Shown in pieces: positions 36,523-48,318 of a stretch of DNA of 64,000 nt (within the stretch, counting starts at the first letter, position 1; the number at the start of each line of letters is the position of its first letter). The notes under the pieces were generated by a model. It saw only the letters and a list, made by a program, of their open reading frames with translations, was not told where the DNA came from and did not search any database. Source of the stretch: Clitopilus passeckerianus (Eukaryota; Basidiomycota; Agaricomycetes; Agaricales; Entolomataceae); NCBI GenBank assembly GCA_944990035.1, contig CALYLX010000146.1, positions 868,001-932,000 of the forward strand, written 5' to 3'. A program made the translations under genes and the position numbers.

Positions 36523-37649
36523 ATGCCTTTTCTACGGCCCTCAGGAGCATCCGCTCTCATCCGCTCTCCATTCCTACACCTCTGGTACAGAATTATGGGC
36601 GATCCGACAGAGCCACATACAATTTTCCCCCAACTTCTGCCAGTCAGTGACTGGTACGTCTGGCTCTCGAAGCTCTCTGACCTACGAAATGCGGAGAAGG
36701 AACTCGAAATTCGCGACAAGACGGTCGTCACAAAGCTCTATCATTGCAAAGAGAATTCACGTTCGCAGCATGAATTCCTTGTAGCCGATCTACGAAGGGA
36801 GAACAACACTCACGTCCATGTTTATATCGATCGTGATCGCGGTGATCCTAAACTAGAGAACGAGAGGGCAGGCTCCCAGGATGGTGGGGTTGTGCCAGCT
36901 GTTTCGACGGCCACCATAATCTCTAGTGCTGACTCGCAGAAACTATCCCAAGCCATGGATAGAGTCCGATGCCTGCCGGGGGAATTCTCCTCTCGGGAAC
37001 GTATTCTCATCAAGTATTACGAATTTGATGACAACGACGGCCTCACGTTAGTCGACCTCTGCATAGCGGCTTATATCGCCCACAAATACGACCAGACGTA
37101 CTCCCTTTTCCTGCACCAATGTTATTGGTACGCCGACGCCGTCTGTGCTCTTATCGAAACTTTTACTGGCACTTCTCCTGCGAGAACCCAGATGACGACG
37201 GTTACTACGAAGGGGGATCAAATCATTCATCTGCGTGGCAAAGAGATGAAGCGCTACACACTGACCACAGTGCCGTCGTCTAATGGGAACCTGGAAACAT
37301 TGGGCGCAGGCGAACCACAACACCCCCCCTGGACGGACCTTAAACAAGGTCATTACCACGTCCGCATCACAAAGCGCCCGCCCGAGCTCGCGAAAACGCT
37401 CAGGGAGAGATTTGACCAGGAAAAGAAAGCATTCATGCAGACGGTATGATGAAGAACATCACATCGAAGCCTCTACATTTGACTCATTTTGTTGGACAGA
37501 AAATTGCGGGGCAAAAGGAACAACAGAGGGTGAAGGAGCAAGAACAGAGAATCAGGGACCTGGAAAGACAGGTGCAGCAATTAAATGCAGGAGCCGCGCT
37601 TTGGCAGCACCCACGAGCCACAGAACGCTTAGCGGCGCCCTCTGGCTAG
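36523..37649 (+). CDS. Uncharacterised family member 2 (putative permuted papain-like fold) with coiled-coil tail
   Basis: Two exons (36523-37443, 37500-37649) give 356 residues. N-terminal amphipathic segment with IMGDPTEPHTIFP, then ELEIRDKTVVTKLYHCK, QHEFLVADLRR, THVHVYIDRDRGD, DRVRCLPGEF, LTLVDLCIAAYIAHKYD, HQCYWYADAVCALIE and KQGHYHVRITKRP. Candidate catalytic residues are His83, His99 and Cys200. Exon 2 is almost wholly a coiled coil (EQQRVKEQEQRIRDLERQV). The His-x15-His then distant Cys in a helix resembles LRAT/PLAAT/PPPDE permuted papain folds; this is inference from spacing and context, not a database hit. No signal peptide; the N-terminal helix could touch membranes. It lies next to the complete regulator gene in block B of the segmental duplication. 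Confidence 0.78.
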
Positions 37650-40160
37650 ATCGTGATACAGGTTGGCGATAAGGTCGGGTTCATATGCCATGTCGAACTT
37701 TGTATGATTCCTATTCTTTTCGAGGCATCTCCGGATTGCCATTTGCTACATGTTCCTCCTTGATTATGTGGTTATGCTGTCGTGATACATATTCCAATTT
37801 GTTACATCATATGAAGTACCAGTCCAGACCGAACATAAGATAAGGTGTGCAAAGAACGGGAAGGTGTGGCGCAAAGTGGGGGGTTCAGTATCTTTCTCGA
37901 CAGAAGCCATACGTCATTGCCAGCTTCTTGCAAGGATTTGGCAGCGAGTTGACAGCTGTGATCTTGAATGCAATCTCGAAAGCATCATATCACCGCCTTT
38001 GTTTGTCCGTCGGTATGTCAAATAATGCTAACCATATCCGGATGGAGGCGGCTCTCAAGGCGGCTCCGAGTCCGCTGAGCGCTCACCAACTCAGCGAGCT
38101 CAAGGAACACCCATAGATCCAATCCTCACTTGACAAAAGGAGTTCTGTCTTGTACGATCTAGGAGTGGTCGGCATCACAGCCCCTTTGGGTCTGCTGTTG
38201 AATGCTTGCGCCGTTCTGAAGTTTCTGCACCGCAACATGTTCATCCATTGATAGACAACAGAACTATCACGATTGCGCGAAAAATAGAACACATCCAGTA
38301 ATCAAAAGAAAAGACAACAGCCTCGTAAATATGTGAGTGATGAAAGAGTCTAATTCCACATTTGCGTCAAAACCGCCATCCCTGTATCCTGCACATCCAT
38401 CAGCACCTGGTCACCAGTTGTTCCTCCTCCACTTCTGGCACCAGGGACATTATCAAACGCGAATTGACCGGGCGCGACACCCGGAGAAATCGGTCCTGGC
38501 GTATAACCAGACATAGGTGTACCTGTATCATAGTTCGATGCTTGAGGTGGCGAATCATAGCTGTCGTACGTCGTTGGGAGGAACGGTGCATTGGACAGCG
38601 GTTCCCCACTCAACATTGCCAGGAAACTTGACGGATCCATCCCAGCTCCGTTCGAACCTTGGTTATTCTGGGTTGCTTGTGCAGCCCAAGGCAAAGCAGC
38701 ACTGGCGTTGGCGACGTTGATGCTACCGAGTATGTTCATGAAATGTTCCACATCTACTTCGTTTGCGGTGAGGATCGTCGGGGAGTGCAATCCATGTCCG
38801 TGTCCGTGACCATGTCCATGCCCGTGCCCATGGCTCTCCAACGAATGTGCTCTCGCACTCTGCGCAATGGGGCTACTCATCACACTTGCCGCCTGGCCAA
38901 ACGATGCTCCAAAGTCCCTCGCGAAATCATCTGATCCCCAAGATGGCGAATGTGGGAGGTGGTTGGAGTAATGGCCCGAAGATGGCGAAGCGGTAATATT
39001 CGTCTCCACCGAGATGGAGTTGGATCGTAAGGCGGGCTGGAAGCTATATGTCGGGCTTTCGGCCGGTGAAGGGAGAGGGTGGGTATGTGTTGCTGGCGTC
39101 TGACGAGAGAATTCAACTGATCGTGCAGTTCTCCCTCTATTCCGGAGGGCCCCACCGTCGGTACTGAGTGGATTCAGTGGATCCTCCCTACGGGGCCGCG
39201 ACCGCCTTTGGGTGGATGGCGACCTTCGTCGTCGGCTTGACGATGCAGACGAGGTGGCAGATTCTCCCAAATCGCCAAGGAGACTGGCAGAGCCTGACGA
39301 TGAGGTACGAAGGGTATGGGGTGGCGTTGGCGTGGGTCCTCGTCTGCTGCGACCAACGGGTCGTTTATCCAGAGCAGGCTTCAACTGTTCTTGCAGCAAC
39401 CCTTTGAGGATCTCTCCGATGTTCGTTGCGCATTGCCAACTTTTCCCAATCTCCATGAGGTACTGGACACAGAGCTGTGCTTGGCTGAGAGCGTGCTTGA
39501 GGGCTTCGTGAGCGACTCGGACACCAGTGGCGGCTTGAACGGCGATGAGCAGGTAAATTGTACCTGCTGAGAAAACGGTCTGGACGAGAGTGATAGGGGC
39601 GTAACGGAGGGTGTAGAGGGACCGCCATGTCGAGAGGAGCTCGACAATGTTTTCTGCTGCACGTTTGCAGAGCTGGGGTGCGGCGCGTTAGATATATGCG
39701 CTTCAAAGGATAGTTAATGCTACCGTACCTTGACATGGTCGATCTCCCGATCAGAACTATGCACTGGGCGTTGGCGTCGGTGGTAGAAAGGCCGGTGGAG
39801 GAGGATGAAGAACCACCAATACGTGCAGTGCATCATGAGCCGATGCGGGGTCGAGGTAGGGCGAGATTTGAGCGTAATTTCGAGCTCGGGGGGAAGGTTG
39901 CTTTTCCATGTGTTGAGTTGGAGACTGCCAGCATAGAGTCAGGACAAGGACAACGAGGATAGAGAAGGAACATACTCGATGTCGCTGATGAGCTGAATAT
40001 TGATCTCCTGACGTACACTAGCATTATTAAGGCCGTTCCTACAAAACCCAAATGAGACCATGCTTGAATAGCACATTTAGCAAACTGCTCACACAACATC
40101 CATAATCCTCCTTGCGATGATCAGCAGCTCGCAGCTTGCCTTGAAGGTAGCCGAAAGGTG
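36620..40160. repeat. Segmental duplication, block B (partner of 28940-32238)
   Basis: Block B contains family member 2 and the 3' half of the intact Zn2Cys6 regulator. Intergenic sequence between them is also partly alignable with block A (for example the GTCCGTCGG segments near 30229 and 38008), so the whole block was copied, not just the genes. Because the regulator is complete here and truncated in block A, block B is the likely source. Confidence 0.75.
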
Positions 40161-41841
40161 ATTTGCTTGAGGCGGAATATTGGTTTGTGGATGCTGCCAG
40201 GGGGTGGAATCGAATTGGGGGTCGGTCTGTGGCACTGAGAGCCGCTGTTTAACTTCCGAAGCGGGTATGCTGAATTCGCGACCGACGTAGAGCGACCAGC
40301 ACACATCTTGCGTGAAGATGGTCCAGTACGCCCATGACCGGTCGAACATATCATGTTCGGTCATGAGGCCAGATTTTACCCATCCCGAGCAGTCGATGCT
40401 CAGGCCGACTGTAAACCAGAGAAAGTGGTCAGATAATCGGAAAGAATGCAAATTGAGGAATGAAGGTACGTACGGGCTTGACTAATTCTGGCACTCATGC
40501 CAAAATAGAGGTAGCCCAGCGTCTGCTCCCCAAGTCCCGAATGGAAACTTCCGAGCAAGCTCAAGGCATGCACCACACTGATGGTGGGCTGCTGACATTC
40601 GCCTTCAATGTAGCTCTTCGCTTGGGTGGCGAAAGCTTGTCGGGCCTTGAGGTCCCTAATTCGTGGGTCATCCGAGAATGCCGAAGCGACGGCAATTAGG
40701 GCGTTATGGAGCATGGGGGAGTAATGGGTGGTGCGAACGGATGCAGCGCGGGATTGGGTGTGTTGCTGGGAGGTGTGAGAGGGGGAGGAGAGGACGCGGT
40801 GCATGTCCTGCAAGAAGAGGTCCGGGACGATGCGCAAGCACCAAGAGGTGAAGAACTTGAAGCACAGATCGAGTATTCTATAGTAAGGATTTGTCAGTTA
40901 ACGGTTATCAAGGCGAAGAGGAATACATACCGATCGTGCTCCTTTCTGTCGAGAGGAACTGTAGAGGGCAGGAACCTTGCCCAGTCAAAATCAGGATTGT
41001 AGTCCACCTCAGCTTCGTCAAGCAGCAACTCATATTTTGGTGAATCAGATGCTCGAGGAAATCGTGAGGCGGTAGGCATGAGGGGTGTTTCCTGAGCAAA
41101 TCTAAAAGGTGCTGTATTTCCATGATGTAGCAGTAAATTGCCTTCATCGGTCAACTTTAAAAGACGTTAGTTGATGAAAGGAACGAAGTGATGAAAAGTT
41201 ACCTTGAGGTTGCTCGTCGGCAAACACAGCTCCTGCGCTAAAGCCTGCTCTTCGTCGTACCCGTCGTCATCGTCGTCATACTGTGCATCCGCATCGTTGA
41301 AATCTCCGCTCAAGCTCGTCTCGCCACTATGGAGCCCTCCTCCTAGTGAGCCCGACACCTCGTTGTCATCGTAGTGTTTCGGCCGAAATTGCAGGTATGC
41401 CTTGCCACTGGAACTGGATCCATGATCTCGTCGACATTTTTCCAGCTCAGATTCCAGAAGAGCGACGTATTCTTCTAGTGCTTCCGCTCGCTTTCGCATG
41501 GCCTCAAAATGAGCTTCTGTGCGAGGTCGTCGACCGGTCTCTTTGCCCCATGAGCACTATATTGGAAAAGATCGTCAGTTGCCTGATTCGATCTAACGGC
41601 CTCAATAACTCGTTACCTCGTCCTTTCTACCACTCTGCACACAAGGTCCACAAACAGGCTTGTTTCCATCACATTTGGTTTTCCTATCATCGCAGGAGAA
41701 TGAGTCAGTAGTCCAGATCAAGCCAAAAGCTCTAGAAACTTGTACTGACTTTCCTCGACATATCGTACACGCCTGGCTGGCATATGTGCCCCTTCCTCGA
41801 GGTGTACTGGTCGAATTTCTCTTTGACGGCTCAGCTTTCAT
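38350..41841 (-). CDS. Zn2Cys6 binuclear-cluster transcription factor
   Basis: Nine exons (41841-41750, 41683-41617, 41556-41203, 41154-40931, 40877-40474, 40408-40093, 40038-39976, 39924-39729, 39672-38350) give 1012 residues. The zinc cluster is canonical: C25-x2-C28-x6-C35-x6-C42-x2-C45-x8-C54. It is followed by a coiled-coil dimerisation helix (EALEEYVALLESELEKC), an acidic region, and the fungal-specific middle homology domain (FTSWCLRIVPDLF, HYSPMLHNALIAVAS, GLSIDCSGWV, ELEITLKSRP, YWWFFILLHRPFYH). The C-terminal 400 residues are Ser/Pro-rich with a His-Gly repeat. It is of the XlnR/nirA-like general class; its target is unknown. A truncated copy lies at 30603-32238. It faces away from the Helitron-like end at 44 kb. 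Confidence 0.93.
38791..38833 (-). repeat. His-Gly dipeptide-coding repeat in the regulator
   Basis: A hexamer-like repeat (CAYGGN units) encodes seven His-Gly pairs. The truncated copy at 30.6 kb has fewer pairs (about four), so the repeat length has changed since duplication. Confidence 0.75.
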
Positions 41842-43983
41842 TCAGAGGGAACCGTTCCGTGTTGCCGCCGGTGTCAGCGTTATTTAGGGGGAGAGTTGTT
41901 GATGGGCTTCCGCCACGGGCCAAATTCTCAGGTAATCAAGGCCTGATCGCGGTCGTTTTTCGTAACAATGGTGCGCAAGGTGTCAGCTGGATAGCTCGAC
42001 TTCTCAATCTATTATAATAAAGGACAGTTGACATAAAGGGTCCTTCCAATTTGAGCCCAAATTTTGTACATGTTTGTTTCTTTCGCGTTTGTGGTTGGCT
42101 AGGACCCGGCCAGATTGGGAAATGCCGTTTGGGGTAACCGGCTTTCATCACTCCCACTGGCGGAACGTTCTCGCAGCCTCATCTCTCGATCTCAGTGTCG
42201 AACCTTCACAACTTCACGGCCAGCTTTGAGCATGTAGCATCTTGAAGGCTACGGACGTGACAAACTAGAGTAACTGGCTTATCTCTAAGCAGCATAACTC
42301 AGCAAGGCTCCGAGTCTTCGATTCTCCGCTCCAGCTCTCAAGCAGTGACTGCCGGGCAACCCTGGGCATCCATTTGTTCTTTCGCTGATCGTGGTCTGCT
42401 TTCAACCGCGAGATTGTGAGCCGAAATCGACAAATGCATGTATCAAGCACTTTAGGCGCACTATGGGGGCGCTGAGGCAATACATGGGCCCTGTATTCAA
42501 ATACCCACAGACTCGGCGGTCAATGATCTTCGAACAGTTCACCTTGCCCCTCCTCAGGCTGAACATATTGACGGTGGGTAAGCACTTTGTACTACTCCTC
42601 CTTAGGACATGAAAAGCTCAGCAAACCACCTATTGCTCCAGATGGCTTTCGTATGACGGTCTACCTTCGAATCACGGGATAACACTGTTCAGTGACCACC
42701 AGATCTCTGGCAAACATATGAGCTGAGGACCAGTTCAGCCACGCAACCTGCTACATTCAACTCTTCTTTCTGACTCAGCTGGGTTGCAGCATCCTCCAGT
42801 AGAACGTACAGATCAGTCTCTACACGGAACTGACAACGCGGGGCTTATAGGGGCCGCAACCAAATGGAATCACCACACAGAACTTATGAGGCAGGTGAGT
42901 ACGAATCTTTCATCTCGCTCAACAAGACGAGTCGCTTATCTGACACTCAAGAGACCCATTACCTTCGAAATCTTGACCCATGGAACTCGGCTTACTTACG
43001 GGTAAAGCAAGCCCATAAGCTTGGGTAGCCGGCAAGATCTCAGGTGAGCTCCTCCGCAGGCACTGAGTCAGGATCCACTCAAATTCTTGAATCCAGACTC
43101 TCTTTTCACTTCACGGGATCTAACAGACAATCAGCGTCGACTGGAGGGGATACTCTCAGCCAAGCTGTGTAGGTGCCTGATTAACCTGACAACTTCACAA
43201 TGACTACCGTCAGCTTGAAGAATTCGAAGCTTATAATTCAGACGTGCCGGAAACTGTGCGCACACTAACGTATGTACCCGTTCGTTCTCTTATTCTCGCG
43301 CTAACCATGATCCACTGAAAGCCCATTGTAGAACACACGCGCTACTACTCTTCACCTAGAGACGGGGTTTGAAGGCAGGTCAGCTTGGGGCAGGGAGCCT
43401 GTATGCAAACACCCTGCAAACTTCAAGTTAACGGAAATGGCCTGCAACAGGAAGGGGGCTCAACCTTGAACGGGATTCTGGGTGAGTACTCGAAACAGTA
43501 TGCCTCCTAGACAGCTTACAATAACGGGAAGCTCGACAGATGATCCTGTCTATAGACTGCGTCTCCAGAGAGTCCATACTGGCTATCAGCTCAGGCGCGC
43601 GAGCTGAGGCCGGCTCAGCAAGATACGGACCCTGCTTCACGGAATTCTTTTCCTGGACAGAGGTGGGATTTTATCTGAATGTTCACTCACGGTGTCTTCC
43701 CAATGGTAGATAGTACTAGGGGGAGCTGCACGCCAGGTATGATATGTACGAACACTCAAGTTTTGCTCGCAGAGATGCCGATATTCAAGTTTTCAGGATA
43801 TTCAAAAGACACCATGGAAACACATCTCAAGATAATTTATCGGGATCTGGGATAGGAAACGTAGTTTCACGATGGGCCGGGTCTGGAACTTCACGGGTGG
43901 CTCCTCACCCATACCGATGTCATTATAGTTCGTACGGCATGTTACACCCAGTATTTGGCTCAAATTACAACGTTGAATTTCAG
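41842..43983. other. Intergenic region, possible body of a non-autonomous Helitron
   Basis: No gene recognised in about 2.1 kb; open frames are short and without motifs. The proximal part is the promoter of the Zn2Cys6 regulator. If the Helitron-like 3' end at 43984-44010 is real, some of this stretch would be its body, but I could not identify a 5' TC end with confidence. Confidence 0.35.
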
Positions 43984-44010
43984 CCCGTGCAAAGCACGGG
44001 TAACGGCTAG
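43984..44010 (+). mobile_element. Helitron-like 3' terminus (hairpin plus CTAG)
   Basis: A perfect 7-bp stem with a 3-base loop, CCCGTGCAAAGCACGGG (43984-44000), is followed after TAACGG by CTAG (44007-44010) and then T. A GC-rich hairpin a few bases before CTRR, with T as the next base, is the defining 3' end of Helitron rolling-circle transposons. No Rep/helicase coding sequence is visible, so the element would be non-autonomous. The 5' end was not located. Confidence 0.5.
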
Positions 44011-44388
44011 TTTATATCTATCAGAAGGCGCAGAGATGACTCAAGCAGTCGCAATGATGGTGGAAGAGCTACAGGGCTAGCGTCCTAATGCGGCCTCCCT
44101 TGTTTCCTCCACCGGAACCCGAGCCGTACGTCTCAATTCACAGCATTTCTCCACAAGGAGGGAACGGTGATTGAATGATGGACAGCTAGGGCAGCTGGTC
44201 AGACATGTGGGCTGTGATAACTGTGGAGGTGGGGGTATAATGATATTCGACATTATGGCTCGAACAACAGTGTAAATCTAGACTTTGACGGGCCAATGTA
44301 TAAAGCCAAGCATTAGGCTGCGACAGCGATGTCAACCGGGGGCGGTGAATGCGATAGTAATAAAGTATTAAGATGCGGTAAACGTTTG

Positions 44389-44925
44389 TTATATGACCTG
44401 TGCGGGGCGTAACAATTCCAGTCAGCCAAAGTTGCACAGAACGACAAGGAAGAGGCATAGCCTCGGTTCGACTCTCACCTTTGGTGCTAGACTGACAATC
44501 TTCCCCCATCCCTTCATCCTCAAATCCGCGCTGACAATCCCACCAATACGTGTCCCAAGCATCTCCTTCTTGTTGTTTAGCAGGACAGCAGCATTGTCGT
44601 CGAACCTGACAATCCTTCCGTCTGGCCGCCTGACGGATTTTCGTGTTCGGACAATCACAGCTCGTCGGACGTCTCCCCGGCGTACTTTCACGGCTGTTAC
44701 GGAGGCTTGAGATGCTGCTGAGACTGGTCGAGCACGTTTGACGACGCAGACAATCTCGTCACCGACTGAACCCCAGCCATTGTTGACCTTTTGTTTGAGA
44801 ACGTTGACACATTCCACCACAAGGGCGCCTGAGTTGTCTATCACCTATAATCTTCACTTTAGCTACAAATAAAACAGCCAAAGACGATAGGACTCACGTT
44901 AAGAGTACTCTTGAGACCAATCATT
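44389..44925 (-). CDS. MRPL38: Mitochondrial ribosomal protein uL14m
   Basis: Three exons (44925-44899, 44844-44479, 44397-44389) give 133 residues. The start [25 protein letters not shown], the core [13 protein letters not shown] and [17 protein letters not shown], and the end [11 protein letters not shown] are those of the bacterial-type uL14 of the mitochondrial large subunit, where it contacts the small subunit. The last exon codes only V-I-stop; this restores the conserved SLAPKVI ending, whereas reading through the intron would add an unrelated tail. The gene symbol follows the yeast name. It is divergent from hexokinase, with start codons 241 bases apart. Confidence 0.93.
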
Positions 44926-45166
44926 CTAACACTCTAAGGTCGCTGTTCGCTGTCTTCCACAGCCACCTCTGCAAAAAGTCGTCGAGGCCCAGACTCTTCC
45001 CCATAAAGTATATTATTCCCACGAGGGTCCTCCTTCCTTATGTGGTAGTCATTACATTATTGGACAGCTCCACCGCCGCTTGAATTCCTACATCGAGCCA
45101 TAGGCCCTTTCCCATCGATATATATCGTCCCGATAACCTTCAACAGCGACAAAACGATAAGTAAAG
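44926..45166. promoter_or_regulatory. Divergent promoter of uL14m and hexokinase
   Basis: A 241-base interval separates two divergent start codons. It contains an AT-rich TATATATA-type element near 45119, which suits the hexokinase side. Shared regulation of the two is possible but not shown. Confidence 0.45.
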
Positions 45167-47405
45167 ATGGTTGTATCTCGCAGAGGAAGCGGCAGTGTCA
45201 TGCTGGCTACGGGCCAGACGTTGGCGATTCATACGAGGACGCAGGATGAGGAAGTGTTGCCACACGCAACAAAGAAGTACGTTGCTGTTGAAATCTTCGG
45301 GCTGATAATGTGTGCTTACGAGCGGGAATTGTCGGATAGAACGATGGCAGACCACCTGAGGAAGTACGAAAGCGCGTAAGTCGGGTGTGCCAGCTCGGAG
45401 AACTTGGGGAACGATTGACCTGTGACCGTTATCTCCAGGTTCACGCTCACACCCCAGCGCATGCGGATGATCGTAGAGGCGTTCAAAGATGCACTCGAGC
45501 TTGGTCTGCAGAAACCCAAACAAGTCGTGGTGAGTTATCTGGTCTCAATTTGAAATTGTCCAAATGCCATGTGCCCAAGATTGGCGGATACGCGTCGAGG
45601 GAATCAATGTGATCGGGATGCCTCCTGATCAAGATCTACTATCCCTGGGCATTGCAGTTGTGGGATTATGGCTCATTCTGTGTTCTGGCCGTTTGTTCTT
45701 TGTGATATGACTCGCCCTAACAATACATGCCGCAGCCGATGATCCCAACATACGTCTTCGGCTTCCCCACCGGCAACGAGCATGGCGACTTTCTCGCCGT
45801 CGACCTTGGCGGGACTAACCTCCGCGTGTGCCTCGTCAACATACAAGGAGGCGGCAAGTTCGAGATTACGCAGAGTAAGTATCGCTTGACGGAGGAGCAG
45901 AAGCAGGATGAAGGACAGAAGCTGTTTGATTTCTGCGCCGAGTGTTTGAAGACGTTCGTGGATACGAACTTTACAGACGAACATGCTTTGAAGGAGGGAG
46001 AGGTGCTGCCACTGGGGTTCACAGTAAGTTACTTGTTCAACTCTCCTTGGGTATCACGGCACTGACGGGCCTCCGCCATAGTTCTCATATCCTTGCGAGT
46101 GAGTGTTGCCTTAGAATGTAACACTCAATGGGCATGCCTGATCCGTATGGTAGGCAAAACAAGATTGACCATGGCGAACTCATCCGGTGGACGAAAGGCT
46201 TTGGAGCACTCAACACCGAAGGCCACGATGTCGCGGAGATGTTCCGTCAATCTCTTAGAAAATACGTACGTCACCCTTCCCGGTAGTTGTTGTACTGCTC
46301 CTCCCTCTGACCATTCTCTCCTCGTCAGAACCTCCCAGTCGAATTGACTGCTCTCATTAACGATACCACCGGAACGCTGATTGCATCGCACTACGTTAAC
46401 CCCAGGACCAAGATTGCTGTCATCTTCGGAACAGGCTGTAACGCCGCATATATGGAGCATGTGAGCGATATCACGAAGATGGGCGACCTCGGCATAGACC
46501 AAAAGGCGGAGATGGCCATTAATTGTGAATGGGTGAGTGCTTTTGGGTGAAATGGCGAGGAGAAGGGAATGCTAATAGTGAAATTCATAGGGTGCATTTG
46601 ACTCGTTCGAGCATGAACACCTGCCAAGGACGAAGTATGACCAGATCGTCGACGAGTCGAGCAACAAGCCTGGAGAACAGGCGTTTGAAGTGAGTTCCCG
46701 GCGTAACCTACTCAACCAATATCTGGCTAAACGGTAGCCAGAAACTTATCTCGGGTCGATACCTCGGGGAGATTCTCCGTCTCGTCATCTGCGAGCTTAT
46801 AGACGAGGGCGTTCTATTCTTGGGACAGAACACTTACAAACTTGAAGTTCCTTACTGCTTCGATACTGCCTTCCTCTCCTTGATGGAATCGTACGTTCAA
46901 TCCACCTTTGTAAACCTTAACCAACTCTAACACCTCGTCCTACATGACAGAGACCCAACCGACGAGCTGCTCATGATCATCGGCATCTTCTCGCACTTCT
47001 TCGCCGTCGAGACCACCCTCGCCGAACGCCAATTCTTCCGTGCGCTTGCCAAACTCATCGGCCGGCGTGCTGCGCGCCTAAGTGCCTGCGGTATCGCAGC
47101 AATCGCGAGCAAGATGGGCTACGTAGAAGAAGGATGCCTCGTCGGCGCTGATGGGAGCTTGTATAACAAGTATCCCGGGTTCGCGGATCGGGTGCATGAG
47201 GGGCTGTATGATATTTTCGGTGATAAGGGGAAGAATATTCAGACTATTCATGCTGAGGATGGAAGTGGAGTTGGCAGTGCCATTATTGCTGGTTCGTTTT
47301 TATATCCTATGCTAGAGAAGGATGATCTCAACTGACTGTATGCGCTCTTTTCTAATAGCGATGACAAAGATTAGAAAAGACGCTGGGCTGTACGTTGACT
47401 TGTAA
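45167..47405 (+). CDS. HXK1: Hexokinase
   Basis: Eleven exons (45167-45276, 45340-45375, 45439-45529, 45736-46023, 46082-46098, 46154-46265, 46329-46532, 46591-46689, 46742-46890, 46951-47291, 47359-47405) give 497 residues. Phosphorylates glucose and other hexoses with ATP at the start of glycolysis, in the cytosol. Motifs: VVPMIPTYVFGFPTG (about 78-92), phosphate loop LAVDLGGTNLR (99-109), sugar-binding region GFGALNTEGHDV, INDTTGTL, and IFGTGCNAAY. The final exon restores the usual ending AMTKIRKDAGLYVDL. The N-terminal exon before TMADHL is unusual: 37 residues (MVVSRRGSGSVMLATG...) with a strong GTACGT donor, replacing the short start of most fungal hexokinases. The hexokinase number in the symbol is provisional. 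Confidence 0.93.
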
Positions 47406-48318
47406 AGACTCGGCAATCGATCCTTTGGACGATATAGGCGATACCCCATTCTACCACCTTTCGCCTGTCATTTTTTGACTCTTTCTTGTATTCCCCAAAG
47501 AAATGTAAATCGTATGTTTGCCAAAGAGCTTGGCTTCGTGTACTTGTACTTTTTGATTTCTCGACAAGCTATACAATTAGATGAATACCCATGTCAACTT
47601 TCTTTCTTTCTTCCGGATATTCCAGGGCGGCTCTGGGCCCATTTAGTACTGAGTTCCAAATTGCGCTCTGGGGTAGGAGCTGACTTGCGCCTCAAAACAA
47701 ATAAAAGCAAACATTCGGGAAGGCGATGTCGTCCAGTGGCCCACGGCGCAGGTGTCTTCGTTCAACCGCGACGCACTCTAGATAATCGAGGTCGCGTGGC
47801 CCTCCGCGTACTCGAGACTACTATCGAAAGGCTGCTCTGGAATCAGGGATCCGCCGAGGTTCAAGAACGATGGGACGCAAGCATACGGTTCCGAAAGTGC
47901 GGGGAAACTTAAGCTAGTGGAGAGGCAGCGTTAGCTTCATTTCGAGGGCATCTCCATGGCCAACACAACGCTCGAGGATTTGAGTGCCAAAGGCTTTGGC
48001 TGGGAGTTTAAGCTCGAAAAAGGTGGGAGGCGAGGTAGATGTCTCGTGCTTCTTAGCATCTGCACTGTGGCGAAGGCTTGGAACTGGATGTCAGTTGGTC
48101 CGAATCATTCTATCCTGCGTCCAGAAGGTGGTGAAAGGATGCATTTCAACTATTGATACAAGGCTGCAGCTAAAAGGTATAATTGCGATGGAGGAAAACA
48201 GTGTCCAAAGAAAGCGAGAAAGCGAATGGTGTCTGGTCTTGAGGGTAATCAGGTAAGGTAATCGTAACGGTATCGTAAGCAGTGATTTTATTAACAGAAG
48301 GCTCCCCCACTCATGCCG
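47406..48318. other. Intergenic region, no gene recognised
   Basis: Convergent 3' regions of hexokinase and family member 3. The 145-codon frame at 47475-47912 has no motif and lies mostly in hexokinase 3' sequence. Confidence 0.5.

Noticed and set aside
38791..38833. Short regular repeat as a CRISPR-like array
   Set aside because: It is a coding His-Gly repeat with no spacers, in a eukaryotic gene.
43984..44000. The perfect hairpin as a transcription terminator
   Set aside because: Eukaryotic RNA polymerase II genes do not use such hairpins and no T-run follows; the CTAG after it fits a Helitron end better.
44455..44480. GGTTCGACTCTC resembling a tRNA B box
   Set aside because: It lies in the last intron of uL14m; no matching A box, anticodon stem or acceptor stem can be folded around it.
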